Assembly: GCA_963795775.1 (NCBI GenBank)
Contig: CAWCJL010000008.1
Span: 1 to 64,000 of the forward strand
Origin: CAWCJL01 sp963795775
GTDB taxonomy: Bacteria > Acidobacteriota > Terriglobia > Terriglobales > Acidobacteriaceae
Direction of reading: 5' to 3'
DNA: 64,000 nucleotides
A model generated the notes under the pieces. The model saw only the letters and a list, made by a program, of their open reading frames with translations. It was not told the DNA's origin and searched no databases. This document shows positions 53,784-62,270 of this stretch, in pieces; positions within the stretch are counted from its first letter, which is position 1; each line of letters opens with the position of its first letter. A program made the translations under genes and the position numbers.

Positions 53784-54230
53784 ATGCGCTACGCCTCGGC
53801 CGTTCTTCCAGTTATTCTCGCTCTCCCGCTTTGTGCGCTCCAGGCCCAGGAAGATGGGCACTACGAGCGGGCGCCGCAGGAACATGACGTCAGTTGCTCC
53901 GAAACGCCCGATGCTCAGAGCGATTCGGACCACTACAACGAGGGCTACCGCGACGGCTTCAAAGCCGGCTGCAAAGCCGCTGGCGCAAAAACCGAGTCTT
54001 CCATTTCCCCAGATGCTGCCGTAGAGGACCACCTTGCGCCGCGTGCACGAGACAGCGAGTCGTTCGCCAGCCAGAATCAGGAACTGCTGGACGCGCTGGA
54101 CACCGCTTGCGCTCGCGCTGCCTCCAAGGCCCGGCGCTTTAAGGCATCGCACCCGGAGGGCGAAAGCCTGCGCTACAACATATCGCTGCTTTCCAGCATA
54201 GTGCGCGACCCAAAGACATGCGGCAGATGA
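53784..54230 (+). CDS. Small secreted protein of unknown function
   Basis: A 148-residue protein with a signal peptide (about 1-21, ending LQA) and an acidic, His/Asp-rich mature N terminus (QEDGHYERAPQEHDVSC). NEGYRDGFKAGCKAAG is a short YRDGFxxG repeat-like motif; three further cysteines could pair. CCGGAGGA precedes ATG 53784. The next gene starts inside its last codons. Confidence 0.65.
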   Translation: MRYASAVLPVILALPLCALQAQEDGHYERAPQEHDVSCSETPDAQSDSDHYNEGYRDGFKAGCKAAGAKTESSISPDAAVEDHLAPRARDSESFASQNQELLDALDTACARAASKARRFKASHPEGESLRYNISLLSSIVRDPKTCGR

Positions 54231-54923
54231 CGCGCCGGCAAAGCCTCGGCTGCGTCATCGCGCTGTTGCTCCTTCTCTCGGCGGGCGCGTTGCCGCGCGG
54301 AGCAGCCGCTCAGGGGAGCAAGGCTACCGCCCCGCACACTCACTCTTCCCGGGCCCAAACCACCGGCAAGACGGATGCGCTGGCCCAGGCCGAGGCCGCA
54401 GCCGCAGCCGCCGCAGAATCGCCGGACGCGAACCGGTCAGCCCTCGCCGCCGATGACCTCGGCGAGAACGACTACGACCGCGCCTACTGGAAGTACCAGC
54501 GCGAATCCCTCGAGCGCTCCCGAAAGACCTACGCCTGGCAGCATACCTCTAGCAATCCTCATCTTCTGGATGGTGCTCTTTCTGGTGCTGGTCGGCGTGG
54601 TCTTCTCCTGGCTGCAGTTTCGTGCCGCCGCTTACCAGGGCGCAACGCAGGAGATGGACGCCTCCATGGCCGGGGTCAAGATCACCTCCTCCACCCTCGG
54701 CGTCGTCATCCTGCTGCTGTCCATGTGCTTTTTCTATCTCTATCTGCGCTTCGTGTACCCCATCACCAACAGTGCGGATGCGCATGGCCCGGACCACGCC
54801 ATCACGGAAACGCAGAAGCCCGAAGCTCCAAACGCGGTCAAGCCCAGCGCTCCCGCAGCCGCATTGCCTGCGCCTGCGAGCGCAGCACCACCGAACACGG
54901 CAAGCCCCGTCCCCAGGCCATGA
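54227..54923 (+). pseudogene. Secreted/membrane protein gene interrupted by a frameshift
   Basis: The first frame (from ATG 54227; ATG 54218 also possible) encodes a signal peptide, an Ala-rich stretch and YWKYQRESLERSRKTYAWQH. At about 54546 the reading passes to the +1 frame, which gives LAILIFWMVLFLVLVGVVFS and a second membrane helix (GVVILLLSMCFFYLYLRFVY), then a Pro/Ala tail. The +1 frame stops at 54923 in an ATGA overlap with the HAD gene, as expected for an operon. In the original frame translation runs into the HAD gene instead. A single extra base explains the break. Function unknown. Confidence 0.55.
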
Positions 54924-55558
54924 AAAGAACCGTACCGAAGCTGAAGCTCCCCACCGGCCCATTCGGGGCTTACCTCTTCGATTGCGATGGCACCATCGCC
55001 GACTCCATGCCGCTGCACTACCGAGCCTGGCGCGGCGCGCTGGGCGAGTGGGACTGCGACTTCCCCGAGGAGCTGCATTACGCCTGGGGCGGCAGGCCGA
55101 TTGCCGAGATCGTCCGCACGCTGAACCAGCGGCACGGACTCGCCATGCCGGTCGAAGAAGTCGCGCGGCGCAAGGAAGCTTTGTATTTCGAGATTCTGCC
55201 CCAACTCAAAGCCGTGCCCGAGGTGCTGGAGCATATCGAGATCAGCCACGGTGACATTCCCTTTGCCGTCGTCTCCGGCAGCACGCGGGAGTCAGTTGTA
55301 GCCTCGCTCAGCGCGCTGGGCCTGCTCGACCGCTTCGACACCCTGGTCTGCGCCGGCGACTACACCCACAGCAAGCCCCACCCGGAGCCCTTTCTGCTAG
55401 CAGCGGAACGGCTCGGCGTGCCTCCGGAGTCCTGCCTGGTGTTTGAGGATACCGAGATGGGCGTGCAGGCCGCCCAGGCCGCGGGAATGGCCTGGGTGAA
55501 GGTGCCGCAGCCCTGGGAGCGCTTGGGCGGATACATAGCCCCGTCAAATGATTGCTGA
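54920..55558 (+). CDS. HAD family hydrolase (beta-phosphoglucomutase-like phosphatase)
   Basis: A 212-residue protein. Motif I is LFDCDGTIADS, motif II is AVVSGSTRES, motif III uses the Lys in THSKPHPEPF, and motif IV is LVFEDTEMGVQAA. An alpha-helical cap follows motif I, as in subclass I enzymes such as YqaB and beta-phosphoglucomutase. ATG 54920 overlaps the end of the preceding frame by 4 bp. The longer frame from 54218 results from the frameshift upstream. Confidence 0.9.
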   Translation: MKRTVPKLKLPTGPFGAYLFDCDGTIADSMPLHYRAWRGALGEWDCDFPEELHYAWGGRPIAEIVRTLNQRHGLAMPVEEVARRKEALYFEILPQLKAVPEVLEHIEISHGDIPFAVVSGSTRESVVASLSALGLLDRFDTLVCAGDYTHSKPHPEPFLLAAERLGVPPESCLVFEDTEMGVQAAQAAGMAWVKVPQPWERLGGYIAPSNDC

Positions 55559-56272
55559 TCGGCTACACAGCAGGACGTCATTCTGAGCGAAGCGAAGAAT
55601 CCATACCGGTATGGCTCAATGCGCAGCGCAAGTCACAGCACTATTTATGCAGTCTGCTGCACTTGCGATGTTCTGCCCAGTTTTCAGCGTTGCAGTAAGT
55701 CCGACAGGTGCATGCCCGTGCATGTGGAAGAGGCATTGAGCGTGCCATGCGATTGTCGTCGACTCTCCCGAGATCTGGATACCTTTGAGCATGCGGCAAG
55801 CATAGGAGCATACGGCGCAATCCTCTAAAGCCTTAGAACGGCGACCACGATCTCTTCAACTACGAACGCATATGAGAAACGACTATAGTCCTGAGCCTTC
55901 AAAATAGCCGACTTCCAGGCATTCAGGACAAAATGGTTCCCATACCATCCTGCACCGATACCTCGCATTACTAGCCTTCAAGTGTCGAGCTCCCTGCCGT
56001 CTAGCAGGCGATCATTCTGAGATAGGCCCAGACTGTAGTTCCAGCTTTCTTTACTCGTAGAGGCGCCGCGAGTGCTTCACCGCTCTCGTGCAACTGCCTT
56101 CGGAGATTCGATCCGAACGATCATCAGTCATTGCCTGCTAGTTCGTTCGAAACATGCGCCATACCTTGCGCTAGAAGCGGGGCTGAGCAGAGTTCCAGCC
56201 CGGGCTCGTTAACCGGATTATTCCTTCTCGTCATAACTCCGTGCTTGGTCAGAAAGTTCTTGGGACGTGAGT
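55559..56272. other. Gene-poor region with one REP-type unit
   Basis: About 710 bp without a recognisable gene. It starts with a REP-type unit (about 55577-55608, GTCATTCTGAGCGAAGCGAA then GAATCCATAC). After that the sequence is AT-richer than the genes around it, with only short frames such as 55619-55828, which has no family features. It looks like decayed sequence. Confidence 0.5.
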
Positions 56273-56710
56273 CTAATTCGGCCGCTCCGGCGACTTCTTC
56301 CTGCGGAACCGATCATCGAGCGGCTGGCGTCCTCGGAAGCCGGCTTCGACCGTATGCCAGTACTCGATCTTCTCCTCGCCCTTTTTCCAGCAGAGCAGGA
56401 CGATCTCGCCGTCGATCTCGGTGGGAAAATCGAGCAGGCCAGTGTCGAGGTCTTTCACCTGGACGCCAATAGCATCGATCTCCTCGACCGAGTCCTTCGC
56501 GCGCTGGACGGCGGCTTCGAGTTCTTGGCGATTGCGCTGCACTGCGCTGACGTCCACCAGGATGCCGCCCGAGAGGAAAATGCGCTGCCGCAGAAGCTGC
56601 ATCTCGCCGTCGAGCCGCTCCGCTTCCTCCTTCCCTTCCATGGCGCGGGCCAGCAACGCCTCAAGCACCGGCAGCAGGGACTGAGCTTCATCGAGGGAGA
56701 AGGTGCGCAT
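56273..56710 (-). CDS. DUF2203 family protein
   Basis: A 145-residue protein with the DUF2203 pattern: FSLDEAQSLLPVLEALL at the N terminus, a central helical pair (SAVQRNRQELEAAVQRAKDS), and VQVKDLDTGLLDFPTEIDGE followed by VLLCWKKGEEKIEYWHTVEA with the WH-rich C-terminal strand. The function of the family is unknown. It ends with a basic tail. Confidence 0.9.
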   Translation of the reverse strand: MRTFSLDEAQSLLPVLEALLARAMEGKEEAERLDGEMQLLRQRIFLSGGILVDVSAVQRNRQELEAAVQRAKDSVEEIDAIGVQVKDLDTGLLDFPTEIDGEIVLLCWKKGEEKIEYWHTVEAGFRGRQPLDDRFRRKKSPERPN

Positions 56711-56847
56711 GCCTCTAGTCTATGCCTCAGGGAACGGCATGGGCACCGCAGGTCCATCCGCTCCACCATCCGGTACCGCCGCTCATTCCGCTGAAGCTCA
56801 CATCCCTCAAAGGCATACAGGAACAACAGTGAAGAACGAGAAACTGT

Positions 56848-57208
56848 TGTCATCCTGAGCGAAGTGAGCCCGCTTTTGGCTCACGGAACTGTTGTCATCC
56901 TGAGCGAAGTGAGCCTGCTGTTGGCTCACGGAGTCGAAGGACCTGCGGTTTCTCTGGCCTGATCCCTGACCCAATCTCTGTCATCCTGAGCGTAGTGAGC
57001 CGGCTGTCGGCTCACGGAGTCGAAGGACCTGCGGTTTCTCTGGCCTGATCCTGACCCCCACCTTTGTCATCCTGAGCGCAGTGAGCCAGCTTTTGGCTCA
57101 CGGAGTCGAAGGACCTGCGGTTCTCTGGCCTGATTCCTGACCCCCACCTTTGTCATCCTGAGCGCAGTGAGCCAGCTTTTGGCTCACGGAGTCGAAGGAC
57201 CTGCGGTT
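56848..57208 (+). repeat. REP array I, 86-bp period
   Basis: Full units start at 56893, 56979, 57065 and 57151, exactly 86 bases apart, preceded by a shortened unit at 56848. Each contains TGTCATCCTGAGCG, a palindrome GTGAGCC...GGCTCAC, then GGAGTCGAAGGACCTGCGGT, followed by a spacer that is also conserved (CTCTGGCCTGAT...). The last unit runs into the 3' end of the GIY-YIG gene, supplying its final TAGPSTP codons. Confidence 0.92.
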
Positions 57209-57552
57209 GCCTTGATCTTCCCCCAGTCCTCACTCAAATCAACCCAGGCAGGATTGGCCCTCTCGATCAGCGCAATCTTTTTACTTCGGGCCCAGCCTTT
57301 TAGCTGCTTCTCCCGGCCGATCGCTGCGGACGGATGACCATAACACTCAAACCAGACCAGGCGATTGCAGTTGTATTGAGCCGAGAAGCCCTCGAAGATC
57401 TTTGTCTTGTGTTGCCACATGCGCTGTTCCAGATTGCTGGTCATCCCGATGTAGAGCCGGTGCGTGCGGCTTGCGACAAGATAAACGTAGTAAGTCCTGG
57501 GCGAAGCGGCACACATGGAAGCAGGATAGGAAAGCAGCGAACATTCCTCCAT
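57184..57552 (-). CDS. GIY-YIG nuclease family protein
   Basis: A 122-residue single-domain protein. The GIY-YIG core is YYVYLVASRTHRLYIGMTSN (Y-V-Y and Y-I-G halves), followed by LEQRMWQHKT with the conserved Arg, then RLVWFECYGHPSAAIGREKQ with the catalytic-type Glu in REK. This is the YhbQ/UPF0213-like class often annotated as a putative endonuclease. Its last codons are formed by a REP unit, and REP arrays lie on both sides. N terminus may be 57508 or 57552; ATG 57552 gives the longest frame. Confidence 0.88.
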   Translation of the reverse strand: MEECSLLSYPASMCAASPRTYYVYLVASRTHRLYIGMTSNLEQRMWQHKTKIFEGFSAQYNCNRLVWFECYGHPSAAIGREKQLKGWARSKKIALIERANPAWVDLSEDWGKIKATAGPSTP

Positions 57553-57580
57553 CCCGCGAATGGATCAGTGAGCCGGTCAG

Positions 57581-57869
57581 ACCGCAGGTCCTTCGACTCC
57601 GTGAGCCGGTACACCTGGCTCACTTCGCTCAGGATGACAAGCTTGTTTGCCTTGCGATTCTGCACCGGCAAGCTCTGATACTCCCCCGTTGTCATCCTGA
57701 GCGGAGTCTTTGCGCAGCAAAGACGCAGTCGAAGGACCTGCGGTTTCCCGTTGTCATCCTGAGCGGAGTCTTTGCGCAGCAAAGACGTAGTCGAAGGACC
57801 TGCGGCTACCCCTTGTCATCCTGAGCGGAGTCTTTGCGCAGCAATGACGCAGTCGAAGGACCTGCGGTT
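57581..57869. repeat. REP array II, inverted unit plus three units of 62-bp period
   Basis: A reverse unit with the array I palindrome lies at 57581-57639. Forward units then start at 57690, 57752 and 57814, exactly 62 bases apart. They share the same ends (TGTCATCCTGAGCG and AGTCGAAGGACCTGCGG) but have a different stem (GTCTTTGCGCAGCAAAGAC). Thus one REP family here has two kinds of hairpin. The reverse unit begins 28 bp upstream of the GIY-YIG start codon. Confidence 0.92.
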
Positions 57870-57888
57870 TGTATCTTCCACAACCAAC

Positions 57889-58101
57889 CCTTTCCACAGA
57901 AACCGTGGCGTAGTAATTCTCCCGACCTGCCACAATGGAAATAGGGCACAACACCGGCGAGCCCCGGACCCTGGACATAAGTCCTTTGCTTAGAGGACTT
58001 TGCGTGTAACTGCTTTCCCTGCAGGACTTTACCGGCGCGCCTACCTTATAACCCGTTTGTTTCGAGGACTTTGGCCGAAAAGTCCCGGGGGGGAGGGGGT
58101 C
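57889..58101 (+). repeat. AGGACTTT-box element, copy B
   Basis: Second copy of the element at 11629-11904. Block 1 (57889-57946) has the GTGGC...GCCAC stem around TAGTAATT. Block 2 (57976-58101) has the AAGTCCT...AGGACTT hairpin and AGGACTTT boxes at 57994, 58023 and 58065, with the same 29- and 42-base spacing as copy A. It ends in G7-A-G5-T, here followed by C6, which can pair with the G-run. It abuts the 3' end of nadA and follows REP array II. Confidence 0.8.
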
Positions 58102-58117
58102 CCCCCGGCCCTGCACA

Positions 58118-59368
58118 TCAGGCCCGAATCTCCAGCATCCGGTCCAGCGCCACACGCGCCCAGTGCTTCACGTCATCCTTGACCTTGATCTGGTTCACCA
58201 CCCGGCCGTCCACCAGGTTTTCAAGCGCCCACGCCAGGTGCTGCGGCGAGATACGGTACATGGTCGTGCACAGGCATCCGGTGTCGTCCAGGGTGATGAT
58301 CTTCTTGCCCTTCCCGGCGTACGCCTTGGCCAGCCGGTTGACCAGGTGGATCTCGGTGCCGATGGCGAACATGGAACCTTCCGGCGCCTGCTCCACCAGC
58401 TTGATCAGGCGCTCGGTGGAGCCGAGGGCGTCCGCCTTCTGGCACACCTCCCAGCGGCACTCGGGATGCACGATCACCTGGATGCCGGGGTACCTGGCGC
58501 GCACCTGGTCCACGTGGCCGGGCAGAAATCTCTGATGAACGGAGCAGTGGCCCTTCCAAAGGATCACCTTCGCGGCGCGCAGGCGGTCGGGGCTGATGCC
58601 GCCATTGATCTGGTAGGGGTCCCAGACCACCATCTCCGAGAGCGGAATCCCCATGGCGTATGCCGTGTTGCGGCCCAGGTGCTGGTCGGGCAGGAAGAGG
58701 ATTTTTTCACGGCGCGCGAAGGCCCATTCAAAGGCGGCGCGGGCGTTGGACGAGGTGCAAACGAGGCCTCCCCGCTCCCCGCAGAACGCCTTGATGGCCG
58801 CCGTCGAGTTCATGTAGGTCAGCGGCAGAAGCTGGTCGGGGCGCAGGCCGGCGCGCATCAGCGAGTCCCAGCAGTCTTCCACCTGGCCGATCTCGGCCAT
58901 GTCCGCCATGGAGCAGCCGGCGTGGAGGTCGGGCAGAATCACTTGCTGGCCGGCCTTGCCCAGCACATCGGCGCTTTCCGCCATGAAGTGGACGCCGCAG
59001 AAGAGGACGTACTTTGCATCGGTCTCGGCGGCGATCTTGGAAAGCTTGTAGGAGTCGCCGGTGTAGTCGGCGAAGCGGATGACTTCGTCGCGCTGGTAGT
59101 GGTGGCCGAGGAGCACGGCGCTCCCGCCCAGCTTCTCGCGGGCCGCGGCAATGCGGTCATCCGCACTGGTGTCCGGCAGCGTGAGGTAGTTCTCGAGCGA
59201 GCAGGATGCGGAGAGGGGTGCGGCGCCCAAAGGTTCGGTGGCAGCGCTCGCTTCAGGCACACGTGCAACCTCCGCGCGCGCGGGGACAACAACTTCTTCC
59301 AATACAAGACTCACGTCAGCCGCCTTCAGTCCGGCCGCTTGCGCGCCGAACGGGGATGTTGAAAGCAA
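58118..59368 (-). CDS. nadA: Quinolinate synthase
   Basis: The 416-residue 4Fe-4S enzyme condenses iminoaspartate with dihydroxyacetone phosphate to quinolinate for NAD synthesis. Motifs: LGHHYQRDEVIRFADYTGDS, FCGVHFMAESADVL (cluster Cys), YMNSTAAIKAFCGERGGLVC, VHPECRWEV (cluster Cys) and TLDDTGCLCTTMYRI (cluster Cys). The first 55 residues are an Ala/Val-rich extension not seen in most NadA. nadB lies about 4 kb away on the same strand. Confidence 0.95.
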   Translation of the reverse strand: MLSTSPFGAQAAGLKAADVSLVLEEVVVPARAEVARVPEASAATEPLGAAPLSASCSLENYLTLPDTSADDRIAAAREKLGGSAVLLGHHYQRDEVIRFADYTGDSYKLSKIAAETDAKYVLFCGVHFMAESADVLGKAGQQVILPDLHAGCSMADMAEIGQVEDCWDSLMRAGLRPDQLLPLTYMNSTAAIKAFCGERGGLVCTSSNARAAFEWAFARREKILFLPDQHLGRNTAYAMGIPLSEMVVWDPYQINGGISPDRLRAAKVILWKGHCSVHQRFLPGHVDQVRARYPGIQVIVHPECRWEVCQKADALGSTERLIKLVEQAPEGSMFAIGTEIHLVNRLAKAYAGKGKKIITLDDTGCLCTTMYRISPQHLAWALENLVDGRVVNQIKVKDDVKHWARVALDRMLEIRA

Positions 59369-59724
59369 ATGCCGGTTGCAGCGGACTCACTGTGCGGGCC
59401 AGGACGGCCCGGCACCCAATCCGCGGGGATGTTGCAACCCTATTACCACTGATGCGATTGCAGCTCTGTCGACTCAGAATCGAGAGCCGGCCGGCCTGGA
59501 CTGCGATTGCAGGCCCAGTCCTTGCAGCTACTTGCGCAGCTTCTTCATTGTAATACATCCGTCCCGCGCTTCCGATACGTACAAGGAACACCAGCGGTAC
59601 CCGGGTAAGCCTAAAACGGGCAGACGACGCCAGGCTCCGCGCCCATCTGGTCGCCGCTGTAACCGGCAGGTATCATGGAAGACGGTTGCGGGCTGGCTCC
59701 GCAAACAGCAACCCTGGGAGAGCG
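59369..59724. other. Divergent promoter region nadA / tatA
   Basis: A 356-bp gap between the divergent nadA and tatA genes; it should hold both promoters. No gene, repeat or known riboswitch is visible. Confidence 0.5.
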
Positions 59725-60345
59725 ATGCTTCTGCCGCACATGCTTTGGGCCTCCGGCGTTTCCGCCATGCAACAGCTTCCGTCGGAGGTGCAGCGCGGTT
59801 CGTTCAGCATTCCCGACACCCTGTTCCTGGTCGTCATCGCTCTGATCGTCTTTGGACCGAAGAAACTGCCCGAGATGAGCCGCCAACTGGGCAAGCTGCT
59901 GTTTGAGTTCCGGCGCGCCTCCAACGACTTCAAGCTGCAGATCGAAGAAGAGCTGCGGATCGCAGAACAAGCCGAGCGGCAGAAACAGCTCGTCACCCAG
60001 GCTGCAACGCCCGCGCCTGCCACGCCGGTCGCCATCTCCGCGGAAGAGACAGTCTCGGCGGAAGACGTAGCGCAGGCTGCAGTCTCGCCGGTAGAAGAAC
60101 AGGCTGAGCCGACCATCATGCCGCCCACGATACAGCCGCCGTCCTCTGGAGCCCCGGTAAGCACGGCTCCCCCCAATCGGTATCGCGAGCCCGAGCCGGC
60201 CGCCCCCGAAGCAACACCATCCGCCACGCTGGACCAGTTGCTGGCGGAAGCGCGTGCCGAATCCGCAACAGAGCCCGCCCGGGGGCAGCCCTCTACGGCA
60301 GCTTACGACCAGGGCGGAGAGGCTGCACCGGTCCACCATGGTTGA
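59725..60345 (+). CDS. tatA: Twin-arginine translocase TatA/TatB-type subunit
   Basis: A 206-residue protein. One membrane helix (DTLFLVVIALIVFGPKKLPE) with the FGPKKLPE hinge is followed by an amphipathic helix (LGKLLFEFRRASNDFKLQIE) and a long Pro/Ala/Glu-rich tail of about 115 residues. The Glu in KLPEM and the tail length resemble TatB as well as TatA. tatC follows with an 8-bp overlap. GGGAGAGCG precedes ATG 59725. Confidence 0.88.
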   Translation: MLLPHMLWASGVSAMQQLPSEVQRGSFSIPDTLFLVVIALIVFGPKKLPEMSRQLGKLLFEFRRASNDFKLQIEEELRIAEQAERQKQLVTQAATPAPATPVAISAEETVSAEDVAQAAVSPVEEQAEPTIMPPTIQPPSSGAPVSTAPPNRYREPEPAAPEATPSATLDQLLAEARAESATEPARGQPSTAAYDQGGEAAPVHHG

Positions 60346-61135
60346 TCTTCTCGATCGCGCACGGAGCGCCGTAGCTGACAGGGCCGAACTGCCCGGCATG
60401 AGCCTTATCGAGCATCTCGAGGAGCTCCGGCGCCGGCTGATTCACTCTTCCATTTATTTGGTGGTAGCGTTCTTCATCGCCTATGGCTTCCATGAGCGCA
60501 TTTACGGCTACATGCAGGAGCCAATCACCCGAGCGCTGACGGCACACCATCTCGACCCGCAACTGGTGTACCTGAACCCGATCGAGCCTTTTAACCTTTA
60601 CCTGAAGATCAGCTTCCTCGGTGGCGCGATCCTGGCATCGCCCTTTGTGCTGTACCAGGTGTGGCTGTTTATCTCCCCGGGCCTCTACCAGAACGAGAAG
60701 CGATATGTAGTGCCGTTCATGACGGCAACCATCGGGCTGTTCCTTACCGGTGCTTTTTTCGGCTTTCAGTATGTGTATCCGCGGGCCCTGGACTTCCTGC
60801 TCGGCTATGGAAAGCAGTTCAAGCCCATGGTGACGATCGGCGAGTACACGGACCTGTTCATGACTGTGATTCTGGGCCTTGGCATCACCTTTGAGCTGCC
60901 CATTTTGATCATGTTCCTGGCGCTGTTTGGCATTGTGAGCCATAAGTGGCTATGGAAGAACTTCCGGTATGCGTTCTTCCTCATTTTCGTGATCGCGGCG
61001 ATAATTACGCCAACGCCGGATCCCTTGACCATGTGCGTTTTTGCTGCGCCCTTGATCGCACTTTACCTGATTGGTATCGGCGTAGCGTATATGGTGCATC
61101 CGGCCCGGCGGAGGGCGCGGGAGGAGAAGGCGTGA
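60338..61135 (+). CDS. tatC: Sec-independent translocase TatC
   Basis: The 265-residue core subunit has six membrane helices, the N-terminal motif MSLIEHLEELRRRLI, the F94-type region NPIEPFNLYLKISFLGG, and ISPGLYQNEKRYVVPF. TatC recognises the twin-arginine signal. ATG 60338 is chosen; the longer frame to 60254 overlaps tatA with no homology. Confidence 0.96.
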   Translation: MVDLLDRARSAVADRAELPGMSLIEHLEELRRRLIHSSIYLVVAFFIAYGFHERIYGYMQEPITRALTAHHLDPQLVYLNPIEPFNLYLKISFLGGAILASPFVLYQVWLFISPGLYQNEKRYVVPFMTATIGLFLTGAFFGFQYVYPRALDFLLGYGKQFKPMVTIGEYTDLFMTVILGLGITFELPILIMFLALFGIVSHKWLWKNFRYAFFLIFVIAAIITPTPDPLTMCVFAAPLIALYLIGIGVAYMVHPARRRAREEKA

Positions 61136-62067
61136 TAAGACGCATCGCGGTTCGACTGCTGGCGACGGTGCTACTCCTGGGCGGCGCCGGTGCCACGGCC
61201 ACAGCGGCCCCCAACACGGCCGAGGCCAGCCTGCCGCATTTCAACGGAGCGAAGGCGCTCGAATATGCACGGGAGTTTGTGGCCTGCGGCCCGCGCTATA
61301 ACGGCTCGCCGGGGCATGCGTGCGCCGAGGAGTTCCTGAAAAAGCAGTTCGCTCACGACAACCTCGAAGTTGACCAGTTCACTGCTTCCACCCCGGCCGG
61401 ACCACAGCAGATGCGCAACTACATCGTGCGTTTTCCCGGTAAGAAGGATGGCGTGATCGTGGTGGCCTCGCATTACGAGACCAACTATCCGCTGCGCAAC
61501 ACGTCCTTCATCGGGGCGAACGATGGCGCTGCCACAACCGGGCTGCTGATCGAGATAGCCAACCACCTGCGCGGCAAAACGCTCGACGGCTACAGCGTGT
61601 GGCTGCTGTTTGACGATGGCGAGGAAGCAGTGGACAAGTGGTCCGCTTCGGACTCGCTCTACGGCACCCGGCACCTGGCGGCGAAGTGGCAGAACGACGG
61701 CACGCTCAAGCGCATCAAGGCATTTCTGCTGGCGGACATGATTGGCGATCGCGACCTGGACATCATGCGCGACGAGAGTTCCACGCCCTGGCTGCTTGAC
61801 CTTGTCGCGGAAGCGGCCAAGAAGTATGGGTACCAGAGCCATTTCTTCAAGACATCGCAGACCGAACTGGACGATCACCTGCCCTTTCTGCAGCGCGGGG
61901 TACCCAGCGCCGATATCATTGACGCCGACTACGGCCCGCATGACATGATGCACCCCGACGGCTGGCATCACACGCCAGAAGACACGCTGGATAAGATCAG
62001 CGCCAAGAGCCTGACCATCTCAGGAGATGTCTTCCTTGAGACTATTCGCCTGATCAACGCACGGTAG
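61132..62067 (+). CDS. M28 family zinc hydrolase, glutaminyl-cyclase-like
   Basis: A 311-residue exported protein with a signal peptide (about 1-24). The M28 metal ligands are visible: SHYET, GANDGAATTGLLIEIANHL (Asp ligand), FDDGEEAVDKW (Glu pair) and DMIGDRDLDI (Asp). DDHLPFLQRGVPSADIID and WHHTPEDTLDKI close the active site, as in animal-type glutaminyl cyclases. It starts with GTG overlapping the tatC stop by 4 bp and has GAGGAGAAGG upstream. Either aminopeptidase or pyroglutamate-forming activity is possible. Confidence 0.88.
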   Translation: MIRRIAVRLLATVLLLGGAGATATAAPNTAEASLPHFNGAKALEYAREFVACGPRYNGSPGHACAEEFLKKQFAHDNLEVDQFTASTPAGPQQMRNYIVRFPGKKDGVIVVASHYETNYPLRNTSFIGANDGAATTGLLIEIANHLRGKTLDGYSVWLLFDDGEEAVDKWSASDSLYGTRHLAAKWQNDGTLKRIKAFLLADMIGDRDLDIMRDESSTPWLLDLVAEAAKKYGYQSHFFKTSQTELDDHLPFLQRGVPSADIIDADYGPHDMMHPDGWHHTPEDTLDKISAKSLTISGDVFLETIRLINAR

Positions 62068-62270
62068 CCGGAAAGCTCCATTCTCTTGGAAGGTATTGAG
62101 CCGCTCTTCTGAAAGCTCCGGGAGCCCCGGCGATGTGGGGCAATTGGCTGATCGCTCGTTTCCAGGCAGTTGGTTTCACGTCATACGCGCAAGTTTGTGT
62201 TGCTGACTTGCAACGAGCGCTTAAGGACCCCGTCCGCTCTGGATCCATCGCTATGCACTAGGATCAAACG

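Noticed and set aside
55619..55828. 69-codon frame in the gene-poor region
   Set aside because: No clear ribosome binding site or homology; probably chance.
56848..57869. CRISPR array
   Set aside because: Units and spacers are both conserved with 86-bp or 62-bp periods, units are partly palindromic and one is inverted, and no cas gene is near. They are REP-type repeats.
62068..62270. Manganese riboswitch (yybP-ykoY) before the TerC family gene
   Set aside because: I looked for its conserved loops and did not find them; only an ordinary gap is visible.
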